Shown piece after piece: positions 5,725-5,771 of a stretch of DNA of 5,771 nt (positions are counted from its first letter, which is position 1; the number at the start of each line of letters is the position of its first letter). A program made the position numbers and the translations under genes. The stretch is from Chlorobiota bacterium. GTDB taxonomy: Bacteria; Bacteroidota; Bacteroidia; Bacteroidales; F082. A model generated the notes under the pieces. The model made no database searches. It was given only the letters and a program-made list of their open reading frames with translations, and was not told the DNA's origin. Location: NCBI GenBank assembly GCA_030619415.1, contig JAUXBM010000128.1, positions 1-5,771 on the forward strand, read 5' to 3'.

Positions 5725-5771
5725 CACGCGGCGGCGTAGCTCCCACCTTCCTTGTTGGCATCCCTACCAAC
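5725..5771. other. GC-rich tail after the last gene, possible edge of a dispersed repeat; no clear terminator
   Basis: These 47 bases contain about 30 G/C, far above the surrounding sequence, and start just after the last stop codon. GTTGG (5754-5758) and CCAAC (5767-5771) form a 5-bp inverted repeat with an 8-nt spacer, cut by the window edge. No T-run follows within the window, so it cannot be called a terminator. The sharp composition change suggests a repeated intergenic element, but only its first part is visible. Confidence 0.35.

Noticed and set aside
5754..5771. Rho-independent terminator at the window end
   Set aside because: The stem is only 5 bp with an 8-nt loop and no following T-run is visible before the sequence ends.

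Overview
The window looks like part of a Bacteroidetes (Bacteroidota) genome, probably an environmental Bacteroidales- or Cytophagales-type lineage. Base composition is moderately AT-rich and Shine-Dalgarno sites are weak or absent. The first gene of the operon is preceded by a Bacteroidetes-style promoter (TTG, 21 bp, TAAATTTG). The gene set also matches this phylum: an acyl carrier protein next to an LpxL/HtrB-like acyltransferase, followed by a methyltransferase, a NodB deacetylase, a LolA-like chaperone, a lipoprotein and a GT2-DUF2062 fusion. This is the accessory, tailoring and export part of aryl polyene (APE)/flexirubin-type pigment clusters.

Layout. Bases 1-44 hold the first 14 codons of a divergent minus-strand gene that runs off the left edge. 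Bases 45-138 are a divergent intergenic region with a perfect 10-bp palindrome and the putative plus-strand promoter. Seven plus-strand genes then run without a large gap: ACP (139-384), LpxL-like acyltransferase (384-1286), SAM methyltransferase (1340-2425), membrane-anchored polysaccharide deacetylase (2432-3208), LolA-like periplasmic carrier (3195-3839), a lipoprotein that may be LolB-like (3814-4470) and GT2-DUF2062 (4503-5720). Three junctions overlap (1, 14 and 26 nt) and two gaps are short (6 and 32 nt), so one transcription unit is likely. The only wider junction (53 nt) is filled by a 7-bp tandem repeat array. The last 47 bases are strikingly GC-rich and may be the edge of a different element.

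Inferred joint role. The ACP would carry an acyl or polyenoyl chain made by ketosynthase, ketoreductase and dehydratase enzymes that are not in this window. The methyltransferase would modify the aromatic head group. The acyltransferase would move the chain from the ACP to a lipid or glycolipid acceptor at the inner membrane. The GT2 and deacetylase could build and trim a sugar on that acceptor. The LolA-like carrier and the lipoprotein could move the amphipathic product to the outer membrane. The individual family calls are strong. The cluster type is a strong inference from gene order. The exact product is unknown, and no core synthase is visible here.
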